Source: Camellia lanceoleosa | Lineage: Eukaryota; Streptophyta; Magnoliopsida; Ericales; Theaceae | DNA length: 64,000 nt | NCBI GenBank assembly: GCA_025200525.1 | Contig: CM045762.1 | Coordinates: forward strand, 127,911,752 to 127,975,751 | Reading direction: 5' to 3' | Part shown: positions 14,653-24,713 of the stretch, one piece after another | Numbering within the stretch: the stretch's first letter is position 1 | How the letters are laid out: every line of letters starts with the position of its first letter | The notes under the pieces: model-generated | Databases searched by the model: none | What the model was told of the DNA's origin: nothing | What the model saw: the letters and a program-made list of their open reading frames with translations, nothing else | Program-made: the position numbers and the translations under genes

Positions 14653-14870
14653 GGTGGACAAAGTTTGATATGAAAGTTTGAAAGGCCTAAAGGCCATTTT
14701 GATATGAAAGTTTGAAAGGTCTAAAGGCCAGTTTGATATGACAGTTTGAAAGGCCTAAAGGCCAGTTTGATATGAGAGTTTGAAAGGCCTAAAGGCCAGT
14801 TTGATATGAAAGTTTGAAAGGCCTAAGGGCCAGTTTGAGTTTGAAAAGGGCCAAAGGCCAGTTTGACATG
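14653..14870 (+). repeat. 34-bp tandem repeat in LTR F
   Basis: About six imperfect copies of a unit reading roughly GTTTGATATGAAAGTTTG followed by AAAGGCCTAAAGGCCA. The unit holds the inverted words GGCCT/AGGCC. It lies downstream of the palindrome array and has no coding sense. Confidence 0.9.
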
Positions 14871-17563
14871 AATGAATTGGGCCCGAGCCCATCTGATGTA
14901 TGATGTTCCAATGTATTTACTTTATTTGATATTATTCACTAGGCCTTCACTCACGCTCATTCATGTATTTGTAGGTGAACCAAGAGAGGTCCAGACCCAG
15001 CCCCAGTGAAGTCTGTATGGAACAACCGAGTTTTTAGAAAGTTAGCCCATGTGTCTCACGCATGAGACTCGCCTTCGCCTTTTTGTCATTTTGTTCCATG
15101 TTGTTATGTTGGCGAAGTCTTTGTATATGTCTGTATATAGTTTTCATGGGTTGACTTAGTTTTTGGATGATCCTGTTTGTACGGAACTTATGCTACTATA
15201 TTTCTGTTGTGAGTTATTAATGCATATATGTTTGGTTGTTGGATGTGCCATGTAAGCATAGCTTTATGGACAAAGTTTTGAACTACTTCCGTTTGAAACC
15301 CATTAACTCTGTTAAATTACATTTGTTTTAGTTTGAGGCCGTAGGTAATCTCATGATTACTGGCCAGTTACATCCTTAACCCACGGGGGCAAGTTCGGGT
15401 CATGACAAACAAGGCATCAAAACACAACTCTCAAAAGCAATGAAAAAGTGATATATATGAGAGTGTGACAAAGGTATATGCTCTGAAATCACATGCTAAA
15501 TGATGCTATGGCATGCAAACAACACAAGCAAAGCATGTTGGAGGCCTCAAAGCAATGGACTAGTGAAAGCATTTGCACTATAGCTATATAATACAAGGCT
15601 CAAAAGGCCAAGACCATTCAAAATGGTCCTAAAGCATGCTAAATCAGAGCCAAAAATATGCTGGAGTGGAGCATACACATGCTAGATTAATAGGCTAAAC
15701 CATCAAGTACATTACACTAGTGAACAAAATTGCACTACACATGCAAGATACAAGCAACCAATGACTAAATCAGCCTAAAATAGAGTTATAGCAGGTCCAA
15801 AAGGTCACAAAAACATGCTCGAACCAAGCCTCAAAAGGGGAGAAATGCATGCTCATTTGGTAGGCCATCACTACATGCAAACAAGACAAGGGGAGAGGGG
15901 ACCACCCCCTCCTCTTTAGGACCTCAAAACAAGTTTTCTACCACTAAAATTCCTCTGGAATTCAGTGGTTTTAAGGCGAAAAAAAGATTGTTTGAAAAGC
16001 TTTAAAAGATGGCTCAACACTTAGCAAATAAGCAACAAAGGAAGGTGGACTACCCCTAACTTCAAAGAGGCCTCAAACCATCATTTTAAACACTTAAAAA
16101 TAGAGGTTTTTGTAGTTGACAACTAGGCCAAAATCAGCATGCAAAGGTAGCCAAGATTGTGTACAAAAATAAGCTTAAAAGAGGGAGATGCTCACCCTTG
16201 AAGCACAGCACAAGAACAATCACTTTTCTTGAGCCAAAACCACCTTTTGGAGCTCAAAAAAAGTCCCAAGCTACCTCAGCCCAAATATGATCCACTCTTG
16301 TTAAGGGTTGATAGGTTGAAGATGGTTGTATGCAAGCTTCAAGCACAAAAGCTTTAGAGAGAGAGGATTGTAGAGAGAGAGGTTTTAGAGAGAGAGGCTC
16401 CCAAACTCTTCCTAAAATGTTCTAACCCTTGAATATAATAGATATGGCCTCCATATATAGCAAAAATAGAGCCTTGGGTCAAAAATATCTCAATAGAGAC
16501 AGCTGTAATAGCTGGCACCAAAATATCTGCAAAAATCTGCTTTCTGGCATCAATGGCCGGCACTTCCTCATTGTTGGCCGGCACTTGATCATCCATGGCC
16601 GGAAGGGGTTACTTTTGGATGGCATGGGGCAGGCATTGGCCATTCATGGCCGGCACATGGCCCAAAAATCCCATTTATGGCCCACATCCTCCACCTCTGG
16701 TTGGACAGAAAAATTTGTTTTTTGGGGCTGACTTCAATTGGACATATCTCCTTTATCTGGACTCCTTTGCAGGTCATTCTTGAGGCTAAATTGAATCCCT
16801 GGAAGTGTTCTTTCCAATGGTGGCAGCCTCACTTCAAAATTCCAAGTGTGCAAAAAGTTATTCCTGTTTGAGTGAAGACTGCTCAGTTTTGATCCTACCC
16901 GTATTCATGCCAAACTTCTTCCCCAACTTGTTTTCTTTTCTCCTCTCCCATTTTCTTCAACTCCAAAACCTTAAGCAAGGTGTTTTGAAAGATTTTTTTA
17001 AAGATTTTACCTCTCTTTCATTCATTCCCACTTTGTCCTTGCTTGATTTATCGAAAAGCGTAACATTTAACAAAATGCGAGCCTCGGAACATCGTAGGAA
17101 CTTTGTTTCAAAAATATTTTGCAAGAGAGGGTTTTAAGATCTAAAAATCTTTGGTCAAAATGGTTTTGGTCCAGAAAGGGGTATAAGGTTGGGATTTGAA
17201 GCTTCTCCTATTGAAGAAACCGAACCTTTGCACTGCATATCTTTTACTACCAAGTAAATGATCAGTAGGGCCCAAGTCTTAAGGGCGGTCAAAAATGGGG
17301 TGTCTTCACCCTAGTTTAGATGGATGATCCTTCAACCCACACTACACCAAGAGGAGCCCTAGTTCTTGATCTTCAAGATTTAGAGGGAGATGATGATGAT
17401 CTTGGCCTGAAGATTGCAAGAATCAAAGAGTTTTAATGCTTGAGGAAGTTTTCTAGAGAGAAGGGGAGAAAAATAGGGTTTAGAGTGAGAGAGAAATGTG
17501 TAAAATGAGTGATACATTCCAACCAAAAAGATATAAAAAACAGAGTTTCAACTGCCCAGTTGG

Positions 17564-17775
17564 CCGCACATGCAGCGCCCTTCCCCGCACGTGCGGGGTG
17601 CCCTCACCGCTCGTGTGGCTCACCTTACCGCTAGAGCGGCCCACCTTCACTGCTCGTGTGGCCCACTTCCCCCACTCGCGCGTTGATTTCAGAATGTAAC
17701 CCCACCAAATTCAGCCCTCACCGCTCGTGTGGCCTTCCCCGCCGCTTGTGCGGCCCTTCTCCACGTGTGCAGCCT
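17564..17775. repeat. CGCACGTGCG / CCGCTCGTGTGG array in LTR D
   Basis: GC-rich words with a common half-site plan: CCCCGCACGTGCGGGG (perfect palindrome near 17583-17598), several ACCGCTCGTGTGGC copies, CCGCTAGAGCGGC, CCGCTTGTGCGGC and CCACGTGTGC. This is the LTR D counterpart of the CGCTCGAGCG arrays elsewhere. The core is CACGTG or CTCGTG/CTAGAG in place of CTCGAG. Confidence 0.85.
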
Positions 17776-19028
17776 TGGCCCAGTAGCCCAAAAAATTCTT
17801 GCTCGACGCCCGGTACTTCGAACACAACCGTACATCCTCCGAAACAAGTAAAAACTCAAAATAGAAGCAAACAAGAGCTAAATTTTGAGAAGAAGTCCTC
17901 AGAAGTAATGAATCCAAACGTTGACAGAAACACGCTTTTAAAACTTGACATTTAACAATGAGAATTCCAACATAACCTCGAAAGAGCAAAGCAAAAATAC
18001 GACTGGTCATCACAAAATGGATTTGATGAATTGTTTAATTATTTGATTCAATTGATAATGAGATAACTGAATGAATTGAAAAGAATGTCCTGTTACTATT
18101 GAAACATGTTTATTTATTTAAGTTAACTTGTTGTAGTTAATTAAATAAATTGGACTTAAGAGATTATGTAATAAAATCATATGGTTTTGACATAATATGA
18201 TTTCACATATATGTATGAGTATTTTGGTACCCGCATATCTTCTAATGTTTTAATATGAGATTGCTTGGTGAGCTAGTGGTTGCTCACCCCTTGCCTGTAC
18301 ATGTGTACAGGGAATACTTTTCGGATTTGAAGATCAAACAATGGGTTTTACCATTTCATAAGTGTAATGTAGTGATGGATTGTACTACTTCATTTGTTGT
18401 TTGGCTGAGTGCCATTTTTTTTTTGTTAAAAAAGTAGAGTCCTCTCTTTTATTGTAAGCCTCAAGGCATTTCTTTTATTTGTATGTAAATGTCATTGTTG
18501 TATAACGAGAGGGAATATGTATATTTAATTATTCATCATTTCATCCAAGGATGAAATGTTATTTGTAAATGGATTTAATTAATGAATATTGGTAAAGTTA
18601 TTCGAGTAATAAAATACGGGGCGTGACAACATCCCAAAATCCTAACTCAAATCCCAACTCAAAAATCAAAGATAACATCAAGAAAAGACTAGAATATGCC
18701 AAAATCATATATATAGCTCAAAGAAACTCCCTACCTCAAGATTGGAGAAAAAAGATGAGAAAAGCTCCAAAATTTGATGATGTCAAAATCCAATCTCCAC
18801 CGCACACAACATAATCCTTGATAAACTCTTTAACTTTAATGAAGGCACTTGGATCAAACCTCAAGTCGATTTAGAGAAATCAAGAATTTCTGGTGTGGTG
18901 GTAGTTGGGTGCTTGTAGAGAGAAAGGAGAGGATAATAAGGTTTAGAGATAGAGATAAATATGAGAAATCAATAAATACGCTTAGCCCAAGAAGAAAGAA
19001 AAGAAAATTTTTCAAACTTAGCACACTT

Positions 19029-19560
19029 CTCGCACGTGCGTGCCCTCTTTCGCACGTGTAGAGTGCACCTCTATCGCACGTGTGACACTCATCCCCCGCA
19101 CGTGCGGTTATTTCAGTAATGACGCTCAGAAAAATTCCACTTCACCGCACATGCGGCTCACCCTCTTGAACTTGTTGCACGCCTCCCGCACGTGCTCTCC
19201 TCTTGTGCAATTATTTCAATCCCAACCCTCCAAAAACACCCTATCACCGCACGTGCGACACACGTTCTTGCACGTGTGGCTCCAACCCCTACACGTGCGG
19301 TTCTATTACTCCTCTAGATTTTGCAAGCTTAACAATCCTATGACCATTCCAACTCCAACTATACCTCCAAAACAAGAAAAACTCAACTCTAGAACAAAAA
19401 CGGAGATGTAAATGCATATACGACTCACCCTCATGCACTTGTGGCACGTCTCCCACACGTACCTTCCGCTCATGCAATTATTTCAATCCCAACCCTCCGA
19501 CAACACCCCATAACGTGCGACACACCTTCCTGCACGTGTGGCTCTAACCCCTATACGTGC
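19029..19560. repeat. CGCACGTGCG array in LTR A
   Basis: At least ten copies of CGCACGTG-type words (CGCACGTGCG, CGCACGTGTG, CCGCACATGCGG, GCACGTGTGGC) are spaced some 20-60 bp apart. CACGTG is the G-box/E-box core recognised by plant bZIP and bHLH factors. Whether that matters here is unknown. Confidence 0.88.
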
Positions 19561-19680
19561 AGTTCTACTACTCCTTTAGATTTTGCAAGCTTGACAATCC
19601 TATGACCATCCCAACTCCAACTATACCTCTGAAACAATAAAAACTCAACTCCATAAACAAATACGAAGATGTAAATCCAA
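19150..19680 (+). repeat. Tandem duplication of about 245-275 bp in LTR A
   Basis: The block at about 19150-19412 recurs at about 19427-19677. Both copies carry CTCACCCTC, GCAATTATTTCAATCCCAAC, GCACGTGTGGCTC and TTTTGCAAGCTTxACAATCC in the same order. The copies differ by scattered substitutions, so the duplication is not recent. Confidence 0.85.
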
Positions 19681-19813
19681 GAAAAGTTTCAAGAAACGAT
19701 AGACCGAAACGATCAACAAAGCCTCAGATAAGTTCCCGACATCTCCAAAACGAGAAAGATAAACCCGATTAAAGGAGAATAAGATGAGTTATATACTCAA
19801 GCATCACAGCGGG

Positions 19814-21776
19814 TCTCATTGAAAAATACATATTAGAGAAATTTTATTATCATATTTTTAGAAGTAAATTTTTATTGGAACATTTTCATATAATAGTTCA
19901 TAAAGATGTACAACATCTTCATTTAAAAATATACATATTTTCTATAATTTTCTTTATTCTCATAATTCACTTAACACGTGAATATATATCTATCTATGCT
20001 ATTATATAAATACAAATATTGTAAGGCTTTTGATCTCTAAAGTTCAAACTTTATTTTTATAGTATTTTAAAATTAAAAATTATATAAATGCACATGACAA
20101 ATGAGTTGACTTTAAAGTTTTAATTGATTCCTCGATTAATATGAAATTTTTTTAATTATCAATTTATGAACTATTTATGACATATATTATCTATATCTAT
20201 ATTTTATTTTTATAATTCCAAATTAATTTTTTTTATATAGAAAGTCAAAAAAAAAAAAAGAAAAAAGAAAAAAAAAGAAGTCATATCCATATCAGTACCT
20301 AACTTGAAATTTAAAAATATTTTAAAAAAATGTAATTGTACTCAAAAGTAATTCAACTAATTATTTTAGTCTAAAATTTGAATATATTTATTTTAGGAAA
20401 AATTAGTGAAACATCCCTCTTCAACTTATAGTAGGAGAGGCCAAAGTTTTTTTTTTTTTAAATTAGGTAAGATCCCTTGATGAAATTTCGATAGAGAAAT
20501 TTCAAAATTTCTTTGTGAAATTAGATAAATTTCTTTATGAAAATTGAAATTTTTCTATGTCGGGGCCGAAATTTCTCTAAATCTGGTAAAATTTCTCTGA
20601 GTCGAATTTTCTCTGTGAGATGTTGAGGGATTTTAACGACTATGAAAATATTGTATGTCATTTATTTTATAAAATCTTAATATCATGAACCGTAAAAAAA
20701 TTCCCAATCAAAATTTCTTTAAATTAAAATGACATAAAATACATCTAGCCATATCTAACTTTAAAAAAGAAAAAAGAAAAAAAAGCACCGTCTATAGAGA
20801 GAATTTCCAAAGAAAATTTTAACATGTCTTTAGCTGAATCCAATTTTAAAAAGGAAAGTCGAAGGGAAATCTTAAGCATATATAATTTGAAAATTTTAAA
20901 AAGTTTGAAAAAAAATTCAGAAAACATAAAAATGAGCAAAAAATACTGAATTTTTTGGGGGGCTTGTTTTAACTTTTTCAATTTTCTTTTATAAAATTTT
21001 CTAATTTTTATTACGGGAGATGCACCAATAAATCCCAAATTAATAACTTATACACTGTTTAGTCTTAAAAGTTTTTTTATAGACTGAAAGGTCCCATTAC
21101 AATGTTTCAAACATCAGATTAATGTTTCAAACATTAGATTTCAAACATTTAATGTTCATCAGATTTCAATAATGTTTGAAATTATAGGATGAATGTTTCA
21201 AACATTAGATTTCACATATCTAATGATCATCAGATTTCAATAAATTTTGAAATTATAGAATGAAACATCAGATTCATTTACATCATGAACATCATGATGA
21301 TGTATAAATGGGACTAAATGGAGCATAAGAAAACTTTTATGACTAAATGGTTCAACTTTTCAGAAACTAGAATTTATGGGTAAATTTTCCTTTTACTTAT
21401 ATATATATATACATATGTATATACGTCTACACAAGATGGACTAGAAAAATAAAATTTTTTGATATAATTAAAAATTTCAAAAAAAAAAGATAACTTATTA
21501 TAAAAATATTTTAAATTAATTAAAAAATAAATTTTATCGATTATTATTTAATCCCGTGCATAGCAAGTTTAATCATGAAAGAAATCCCAACACATATTCA
21601 TGAGGATTTGAAAAATTCAACGAAAATCTTATCAATGTGGATTTCAGCAACGAAAAATTTTATATCCAACAATATATGACAAACATAACAAATGAAGGGG
21701 TAAAAAAAAAAAAAAACAATATAAAGTGGAAAGACGCACATGTAGGTAAAAAGAGTCAAATCCAAAAGCTTTTTAA
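19814..21776. other. AT-rich 3' flank of the kinase gene, no gene seen
   Basis: No supported coding region. It holds A/T homopolymers, GAAATTTC-rich imperfect inverted repeats near 20470-20620, and a small set of direct repeats near 21095-21265. The 97-codon minus ORF at 20745-21038 is low-complexity Lys/Phe sequence and is not called. Confidence 0.6.
21095..21270. repeat. Direct and inverted repeats of an ATGTTTCAAACATTAGATTT word
   Basis: AATGTTTCAAACAT(T/C)AGAT is repeated at about 21098, 21120 and 21189, with CATCAGATTTCAAT repeated near 21158 and 21228. GTTTGAAATTATAG supplies an inverted partner. It may be the remains of a small foldback element. Confidence 0.6.
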
Positions 21777-24002
21777 TTAACGAGTTAATTCGTCAAAATA
21801 TGAGTCTGACAAGGACCCATTCAATCTTGCATCAAAATTTGAAACAAGAACATCATCAATATCTGAAAAAAAAGGGCTCAATCCGCCAATTGTCAAGTCA
21901 TCATCAACAGAGAATATGTTACAACAATAAAAGTCGATCACAGGTAACTCAGCACCAATCTCAAAATGATCCTCCCAAGCCTCCTGTTGTTGTAATGCAG
22001 AATGCAGGCTCCTTACCACATTGTCTATCGAGGGTCGTCGGTTGTCCTGATCAAGTAGACAATTTAATGCAATATCAACAAATTCCTTCAAGCATTTTGG
22101 TGCTATTTTCCCAATCAAATTTGGATCAATGACTTGATTAATGGTTTTCATACCACTCATGAACCAATGGACTAAAGACGTACGATGCCCCTTTAGGTTA
22201 TAATAATATGGTTGCTTAGCACATAATACTGACAATAACACCATACCAAATGAATATACATCAGATTTTGTCGTCAATTTTCCGTGCATAACATACTCTG
22301 GTGCCACATATCCAATACCACCGTAAGGCTTTGAAAATGTTCCTACATTTGCAATGTCATTGTACATTGATTCGGAAAACCCGAAATGAACAAGTTTTGC
22401 AACCCAATTCTCATCCAACAGAATATTAGTTGGATTTATGTCACAGTGGATGACTCTTTGCTTCGCACTCTCATGGAGATGTTGTAGTCCTCGTGCTGCA
22501 CCAATGCAAATCTTGAGTCGTTCTTTCCACAGAAGTGAGTTGTTTGTATTGAATAAATGATCTTCCAAGGACCCATTCTCCATGTAATCATACACGCCGA
22601 TTAACTCTGATTTCTCATTGCAAAATCCAATCAATGAGACTATGTGGGCGTGATTCTCAAATAGGGAGTGTACCTTAATGTTAGCCCTAACCTCTTCCCA
22701 ATGATACAATGACAATGCATCGATCTTGTTGATCATGACAATACTAGTTTCCCCATCCATGCAACCTTTGTACACCTTCTTAAGCCTACCCCAACCGATC
22801 AAAAGTCTCGTATCGAAATCATTTGTAGCCGCTCGAATATCAGCAAGTGAAAAATGACGTTGTGGTCGGGTAGCACCATCCGAAAGTGGTTCCGAAAACA
22901 AATCCTCAGACAGTCCATTCTTAGAACCGCTGTCCTTTCTTTCCCCAAACCAATGATTCATACCTTTTGGCACAATTGCAATACCCTTAAACATCTTTCC
23001 AATCATTCTTTCCGACCTTCCTTTACGTTGTGACACCAATGCAAGATCAAGAGTCCCCACCACTTCACCCATTGTAGGCCTTTTCTTTGGACTAGTATGT
23101 AAACAATTGTAGGCAACTTCGACAAAGTACTTTAGACACTGTGGTGTTATTTGTCCACTCAATGAGGGATCAATGATTCGATCAACCTTTCCTTTTTTGA
23201 TGTGTTGTTGAGCCCAAAGGATTAAACTAATTTCCTCTTCCTCGAGGCTTGTATCCACCGGTTGCCTCCCACAGAGCACTTCCAACAACACCACACCAAA
23301 AGCATACACATCAGATTTTTTGGTTAGTCTGTTGGTATAAAAATAATCTGGATCTAAATATCCAAATGTACCTTTGACTTTTGTACTAACGTGGGTTGCT
23401 GAATTGCTTGTAGTGCCTTTGGACAGTCCAAAATCTGAAATCTTGGCTACCCAATTATCATCCAACAGAATGTTTGTGGTCTTCACATCTCGGTGTATGA
23501 AACTTTGATTGGTACCAGTATGAAGGTAGTCTAACCCTCGTGCTGCGCCGATGCAAATGTTGAGCCTCCGCTCCCATGTGAGATGAAAAGTGGTAATTTC
23601 GGTTTGGTTTCTACTTCTTTTACAGAGATGATCGGCTAGGGTCCCACGAGCCATATATTCGTAAACAAGGATCATTTCTTGGCAGTCGCTGCATTGGCCG
23701 AGCAGAGTAACAAGATGAGTGTGTCGGAGCTTAGACAACATCTTGACCTCATTCCAAAACTCCTCTGCGCCTTGATTGGACTCTGCATTCAACCGTTTTA
23801 TGGCAACAGGTGTGGCAACAGGTGTAGCACCGTTGTCGATGAACCCCTTATATACCTTACCAAATCCGCCAGTCCCAAGAACTAATTCTTCATTAAAATT
23901 GTTGGTCATTGATTGTATCTCAGCTAGCGAAAAACAACGGCATGAGTACTCAGATTCAATCACAACACCCGAAATTGCATCATCAGCACTTAAACCAGAC
24001 AT
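21777..24002 (-). CDS. Tandem FERONIA-like kinase and pseudokinase (cytoplasmic)
   Basis: A single intronless ORF of 741 codons with ATG at 24002 and TAA at 21779. Domain 1 (about residues 24-320) matches the CrRLK1L/FERONIA-type kinase: FSLAEIQSMTNNF, glycine loop GTGGFGKV (43-50), Lys69 in VAIK, HRDVKTTN (170-177), DFG (190-192) and GTFGYLDPDY (211-220); it looks catalytically complete. Domain 2 (about 384-672) restarts with FSLADIRAATNDF but is degenerate: glycine loop GWGRLKKV (403-410), the VAIK lysine displaced (VMINK, 422-426), HCD for HRD (519-521) and HFG for DFG (539-541), so it is a predicted pseudokinase. There is no signal peptide, malectin ectodomain or membrane helix, so a cytoplasmic protein is inferred. 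A tail of about 65 residues, rich in Asp and Ser, follows. Kinase-pseudokinase tandems are known in plant immunity, but the function here is unproven. Confidence 0.9.
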   Translation of the reverse strand: MSGLSADDAISGVVIESEYSCRCFSLAEIQSMTNNFNEELVLGTGGFGKVYKGFIDNGATPVATPVAIKRLNAESNQGAEEFWNEVKMLSKLRHTHLVTLLGQCSDCQEMILVYEYMARGTLADHLCKRSRNQTEITTFHLTWERRLNICIGAARGLDYLHTGTNQSFIHRDVKTTNILLDDNWVAKISDFGLSKGTTSNSATHVSTKVKGTFGYLDPDYFYTNRLTKKSDVYAFGVVLLEVLCGRQPVDTSLEEEEISLILWAQQHIKKGKVDRIIDPSLSGQITPQCLKYFVEVAYNCLHTSPKKRPTMGEVVGTLDLALVSQRKGRSERMIGKMFKGIAIVPKGMNHWFGERKDSGSKNGLSEDLFSEPLSDGATRPQRHFSLADIRAATNDFDTRLLIGWGRLKKVYKGCMDGETSIVMINKIDALSLYHWEEVRANIKVHSLFENHAHIVSLIGFCNEKSELIGVYDYMENGSLEDHLFNTNNSLLWKERLKICIGAARGLQHLHESAKQRVIHCDINPTNILLDENWVAKLVHFGFSESMYNDIANVGTFSKPYGGIGYVAPEYVMHGKLTTKSDVYSFGMVLLSVLCAKQPYYYNLKGHRTSLVHWFMSGMKTINQVIDPNLIGKIAPKCLKEFVDIALNCLLDQDNRRPSIDNVVRSLHSALQQQEAWEDHFEIGAELPVIDFYCCNIFSVDDDLTIGGLSPFFSDIDDVLVSNFDARLNGSLSDSYFDELTR

Positions 24003-24703
24003 ATCTTTGATATTTGGGAGCCTAAATATATGAAAGAATATACCAGTAACACTAAAAGATGATCAAAGATGAGTTTTTGAGAGATGAGAAAGAAAGAGTG
24101 GACTCTGACGGATTGAAACACGAGTCAATCTAAGTTGCAATCAATCAATGTAGCACGCCAACGACTTGACTTAGGCAATACAGACAGAATTTTTAAAAAT
24201 AAATTTTTTTAAAATTTTAATTCGTACTATTTTAGTATGAGGATTCAAGTCATAAATTTAATTTTCAGTTTTATTTAGAAATACTTTCACGTGCTAAATT
24301 TTTAAGGAGAGATTACTGCACAGTTGAAATAAAATAAAAAAAATTATAAAAAAATGTGGGATATAATTGATTATGTGATTGAAGGGTTGGAGACTCGTCT
24401 AATTTGAAATGGTTCATTTCTCTTTGAATGAATTATTTTATTCTTGATTTCTGTCCAATTTAAACAAATATTATCAATCAGATAAATTGTAAGGACTTAA
24501 AAAAAAATAGTAATAATAATAAATAAATAATTAAATAAATTTAATTATTGAATGGGATCAAGGTGTGGGGCAATAGAATATTTTTTTGGGTGAAAGATAA
24601 AGTAAAGAAAGAGTGGGTTATGATAATGTTTTCGGTGGTGAGTGGTACAGGGTGTAAAGAATATTTTGAGAGAGATGAAAAACATGGATCGTGCTTGTTG
24701 TTT
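24003..24703. promoter_or_regulatory. Upstream region of the kinase gene
   Basis: This lies between the kinase start codon and the long-TIR element. It is AT-rich. Two TTGACT words (W-box core of WRKY factors) lie at about 24123-24128 (inverted) and 24166-24171, some 120-170 bp upstream of the start codon. They are short and could occur by chance. No TATA box can be assigned with confidence. Confidence 0.35.
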
Positions 24704-24713
24704 GTCCTTTAAT

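Larger units (their letters stand above)
12995..15407 (+). mobile_element. Solo LTR F, 2.41 kb, plus orientation, inserted in LTR E
   Basis: It begins TGTGATACCCC at 12995 and ends GGGTCATGACA at 15407, with the exact 5-bp target duplication AACAA at 12990-12994 and 15408-15412. Uninterrupted, it is the innermost and so youngest insertion of the nest. In order it contains a GA/CT-rich leader-like stretch (about 13395-13440), a palindrome array (14018-14344), a 34-bp tandem repeat (14653-14870) and the terminal GGGGGCAAGTTCGGG block. No primer site or polypurine tract adjoins it, so it is a solo LTR. Confidence 0.9.
10514..17308 (-). mobile_element. Giant LTR E (minus orientation), relative of LTR C, inside LTR D
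   Basis: In minus orientation it begins TGAAGACACCCC at 17308 and ends near 10514 (GGCGGTCTCA). Its 10590-10880 part is a reverse-complement match to 9310-9620 of LTR C, including the GACGGACACGTGG block. The own sequence is about 10514-12994 plus 15413-17308, roughly 4.4 kb, because LTR F is inserted in it. No exact target duplication is seen, so the left edge is uncertain by some tens of bases. GGCCGGC words cluster near 12040-12120 and 16555-16655. No coding potential or internal region is visible. Confidence 0.75.
10047..18014 (-). mobile_element. Solo LTR D (minus orientation), inserted in LTR B, split by LTR E
   Basis: In minus orientation it begins TGTGATGACC (18014) and ends GTGGGGTGTGACA (10047). 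The 5-bp target duplication AAATG is exact at 10042-10046 and 18015-18019. Its own sequence is about 10047-10513 plus 17309-18014, roughly 1.17 kb. Read on minus, the 17.3-17.5 kb part looks like an LTR promoter and leader: a TTTTTATATC box near 17530 followed by CT-rich, AAACCCTA-containing sequence. Upstream of that lies a GC-rich array of CGCACGTGCG-like words. Confidence 0.85.
2065..18628 (+). mobile_element. Solo LTR B (plus orientation), inserted in LTR A
   Basis: It begins TGTATTGACCC at 2065 and ends GGGGCGTGACA at 18628. The 5-bp target duplication ACATC is exact at 2060-2064 and 18629-18633. Its own sequence is 2065-4599, 9676-10046 and 18020-18628, about 3.5 kb including a MITE at 2631-2879. 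It contains a CT-rich leader-like stretch near 3120-3170 followed by TGAGGTAGGGACT near 3344, a block also seen in the other LTRs here. Near 18270 it carries GGTGAGCTAGTGGTTGCTCA, the counterpart of the GGCTCACC block in LTRs G and H. No internal retroelement region is present. Confidence 0.85.
826..19808 (-). mobile_element. Solo LTR A (outermost, minus orientation), split by all later insertions
   Basis: In its own (minus) orientation this LTR begins TGTGATGCTT at 19808 and ends GGGGGTGTTACA at 826, so it has the canonical TG...CA ends. The flanks are GTGGG (821-825) and GCGGG (19809-19813), a 5-bp duplication with one C/T difference at a CpG. The LTR itself is 826-2064 plus 18634-19808, about 2.41 kb; the rest is nested LTR B. 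No primer binding site, polypurine tract or coding region adjoins it, so it is a solo LTR. Parts match LTR B in reverse orientation, for example near 1310-1440 against 9800-9910, so A and B appear to be the same family. Confidence 0.82.

Noticed and set aside
10504..17313. Target duplication for LTR E
   Set aside because: CCCTA after 17308 has only a shifted near match (CCCAT near 10498) on the left; not good enough to claim.
20745..21038. 97-codon minus ORF downstream of the kinase
   Set aside because: Low-complexity Lys/Phe composition from AT-rich DNA.
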